The position numbers and the translations under genes were made by a program. The notes under the pieces were generated by a model. The model did no database searches and was not told the DNA's origin. It worked only from the letters and a program-made list of their open reading frames with translations. From Buchnera aphidicola (Anoecia corni) (lineage in GTDB: Bacteria; Pseudomonadota; Gammaproteobacteria; Enterobacterales; Enterobacteriaceae): DNA of 64,000 bases. Shown piece by piece: positions 62,202 to 64,000 of the stretch. Where the stretch lies: the NCBI RefSeq assembly GCF_964056675.1, contig NZ_OZ060371.1, positions 186,001 to 250,000 of the forward strand, in the 5' to 3' direction. Every line of letters starts with the position of its first letter. Within the stretch, counting starts at the first letter, position 1.

Positions 62202-62878
62202 TCCATCCCCAGTTTATATAATGCATTTTGAGCAGCAGACTGTTCTGCTTTTCTTCTGCTTTTACCTATTCCAATTATATTACTTTTAATAGTACTAATT
62301 TTACAGTTTATAGTAAAAATTTGATTATGTGACTCACCGAATACATTAGTAACAAAATAAGAAGGAAGCGGTAGATGTTTAGATTGCAAGTATTCTTGTA
62401 ATCTAGTTTTAGAATCTTTTTGCGTATGTTTAGGGTTTAATTTTTTTAATCTATATTTATACCATTTTAGTATTAAATTTTTAATAATATATATATTACT
62501 ATCTAAAAAAACACCACCTATAATTGCTTCTACGGTATTTGCAAGAATAGATTCTCTGCGTATTCCCCCGCTTTTAAGTTCTCCTTGTCCTAATTGTAAA
62601 CATTGTCCTAAATTGAACTCGTTAGCTATTTCTACTAATGTTTTTCCACGTACTAAGGTAGCTCTCATCCTACTCATATCACCTTCATTTACAGTTGGAA
62701 AATTACTATATAGTTCATTAGTGATCACAAAACTAAGTATAGAATCCCCTAAGAACTCTAATCTTTCGTTATGAATAGAACTAGCACTACGGTGAGTAAG
62801 AGCTTGTTCTAAAATTTTTTTTTGATTGAAAGTATATCCAATCATTTTTTGAAGCTTGTTAGTTACATTATAATTCAT
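62198..62878 (-). CDS. rnc: ribonuclease III
   Basis: Cuts double-stranded RNA, including the rRNA processing stem. The 226 residues equal E. coli (226). The signature [19 protein letters not shown] lies near residues 38-56 with catalytic Asp/Glu, the second acidic pair in [15 protein letters not shown] near 113-127, and the dsRNA-binding domain from about 155 with [17 protein letters not shown] near its end. A substrate, the 21-bp stem around the 16S gene, is in this window. Confidence 0.97.
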   Translation of the reverse strand: MNYNVTNKLQKMIGYTFNQKKILEQALTHRSASSIHNERLEFLGDSILSFVITNELYSNFPTVNEGDMSRMRATLVRGKTLVEIANEFNLGQCLQLGQGELKSGGIRRESILANTVEAIIGGVFLDSNIYIIKNLILKWYKYRLKKLNPKHTQKDSKTRLQEYLQSKHLPLPSYFVTNVFGESHNQIFTINCKISTIKSNIIGIGKSRRKAEQSAAQNALYKLGME

Positions 62879-63006
62879 GCAATACCAGTTTAGATTTTAT
62901 TTAATATCAATATATTAATTTATAATTTAGGATGACTTATTTATTATTAGTTTTAGAATTTATAAATTTAAATATTTTTTTACAAATATATATAGTAAAT
63001 AATTGT

Positions 63007-63936
63007 TTAATGAATTAATCCGATTCTATTAAATCTAAAGTGTATAGGCCATATGTTTTTTGTTTTTTCTATGCTCATCCATATTATATTTGCTTGTCCA
63101 ACAAGTTCTTTTTCTGATATAAAACCCCAATATCTGCTATCTAGACTATTATCTCGATAATCTCCCATAACAAAATAGTGTGATTTAGGAACAATCCATT
63201 CTCCTGCTACTAATTTATTTTGTTTATAGTATAGTTTTACATCATCTTCTAATAATCTATTGACTAAAATGTTATGTGAATGATTATTTATTGTTTCTTT
63301 ATTTTCTTCCATAGTAAAAACATCGTCTAATAATTTTTGATAATTGTTAGAATCATTTAAAAATGTGTTATTTTTGTTAGAATATAGGTTTAATTTTCCA
63401 GATTGAGAGTTTTTTACGTTATCATAATGGACTGGTATGTTTAAATATATATTATTATTATCTTTAGAATAAATGATTAATTGCTTTTTTTTAATATTAT
63501 ATTTAATATAGTCTCCTGGAACTCCTATTATTCTTTTTACAAAGTGTATACGATGATTTTGTGGGTATTGAAATACAACAATATCACCTCTGCGCGGAAC
63601 ATTAATAGGGATTATGGTATCATTATTTATTGGATTTTTAATTCCGTAATAATATTTTTTAACTAAAATAAAATCTCCTTCTAGCAGAGTAGGATTCATA
63701 GATGTTGATGGTATATAAAAAGGTTCAAATAAAAAGGATCTTACTATAAATACTAATAAAAAAACATAAAAAAAAGAAGAAAAAAACCTAATATTTTTTT
63801 TTAAAAAAATAGAAAATTTAGTTTTATTTTGGTCGACTTCTTTTTCTGAATCTTTATGTAGAATAAATTTATCAATGAAAAGTGCTATTCCAGTAAAAAA
63901 AACTATAAATAACAATAAATTAGGTATATTTATCAT
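63007..63936 (-). CDS. lepB: signal peptidase I
   Basis: Cleaves signal peptides at the outer face of the inner membrane. The 309 residues (E. coli 324) show a membrane segment at about 5-22, a second at about 52-72, the catalytic Ser in IPSTSMNPTLLEGD near 76-89, the catalytic Lys in RIHFVKRIIGVPGDYI near 127-142, and MGDYRDNSLDSRYWG near 258-272. AGGAC lies 5 bases before the ATG. It follows lepA as in E. coli. Substrates in the window would include DegP. Confidence 0.96.
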   Translation of the reverse strand: MINIPNLLLFIVFFTGIALFIDKFILHKDSEKEVDQNKTKFSIFLKKNIRFFSSFFYVFLLVFIVRSFLFEPFYIPSTSMNPTLLEGDFILVKKYYYGIKNPINNDTIIPINVPRRGDIVVFQYPQNHRIHFVKRIIGVPGDYIKYNIKKKQLIIYSKDNNNIYLNIPVHYDNVKNSQSGKLNLYSNKNNTFLNDSNNYQKLLDDVFTMEENKETINNHSHNILVNRLLEDDVKLYYKQNKLVAGEWIVPKSHYFVMGDYRDNSLDSRYWGFISEKELVGQANIIWMSIEKTKNIWPIHFRFNRIGLIH

Positions 63937-63958
63937 TTTTGTCCTTTTATAAAATAAT

Positions 63959-64000
63959 TTAGTTAATTTTTAATATTGAAAAAAATGCTTCTTGAGGAAT
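63959..64000 (-). CDS. lepA: elongation factor 4 (LepA), C-terminal end only
   Basis: The 13 codons before the TAA at 63961-63959 read IPQEAFFSILKIN, the conserved C-terminus of LepA (E. coli IPQEAFLAILHVGKDK). The gene continues beyond the window. The order lepA-lepB-rnc-era is that of E. coli and Buchnera, supporting the identification. Confidence 0.85.
   Translation of the reverse strand: MPQEAFFSILKIN

Overview
The window looks like a stretch of the chromosome of Buchnera aphidicola, the obligate aphid endosymbiont. It is extremely AT-rich, every protein is a close and usually slightly shortened relative of an Escherichia coli protein, genes sit in gamma-proteobacterial order with many neighbours deleted, and a 16S rRNA gene is followed by tRNA-Ile and tRNA-Ala and then directly by gloB, with no 23S/5S, as is known for Buchnera. 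No phage, insertion sequence, CRISPR array or sign of transfer was seen. Compared with my memory of pea-aphid Buchnera, hpt/pan, mrcB, speDE, nearly all of the mur/mra cluster and dxr/uppS/bamA are missing, which suggests a lineage other than the Aphidinae. I cannot name the host.

Layout: 0.3-2.7 kb sodA, pth, ychF (+). 2.8-7.5 kb the threonine operon thrABC (-). 8.3-10.4 kb pcnB and dksA (-). 10.8-14.4 kb truA and secA (+). 14.7-20.2 kb the pyruvate dehydrogenase operon aceE-aceF-lpd (+). 20.4-24.1 kb mtn, erpA, ftsZ, ftsA (-). 24.1-28.6 kb a decayed division/cell-wall region in which only a broken ftsW can be recognised. 28.6-31.9 kb rsmH, ilvH, ilvI (-). 32.8-36.3 kb degP (+), dapD and map (-). 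36.6-39.9 kb the translation/nucleotide group rpsB, tsf, pyrH, frr (+). 40.6-45.4 kb fabZ, rnhB, dnaE (+). 45.5-52.8 kb proS (-), flhB and flhA (+), argS (-). 53.1-55.0 kb rrs, tRNA-Ile, tRNA-Ala. 55.0-57.2 kb gloB, rnhA (-), dnaQ and tRNA-Asp (+). 57.5-60.8 kb gmhA, gpt, grpE, smpB, tadA (+). 60.9-64.0 kb acpS, era, rnc, lepB and the end of lepA (-).

The gene content fits a nutritional symbiont: threonine (thrABC), branched-chain (ilvIH) and lysine (dapD) biosynthesis for the host, a complete pyruvate dehydrogenase, a minimal information-processing set, FtsZ/FtsA division without murein synthesis, and the flagellar export-gate proteins FlhA/FlhB.

Two patterns stand out. First, strand base composition flips inside the intact aceF gene at about 17.6-17.9 kb: to the left the + strand is A>T and C-biased between genes, to the right it is T- and G-rich. 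That is the sign change expected at a replication origin, and it coincides with a roughly 130-nt, almost pure purine tract encoding a Lys/Glu-rich linker. Second, three genes (mtn, ftsW, gloB) are each interrupted by a single frameshift at a run of 10-14 A, and each would be restored by exactly one additional A. The protein on both sides stays recognisable, which fits transcriptional slippage at poly(A) tracts, a mechanism reported for insect endosymbionts. ftsW additionally has lost its catalytic residues although its frame is otherwise open.
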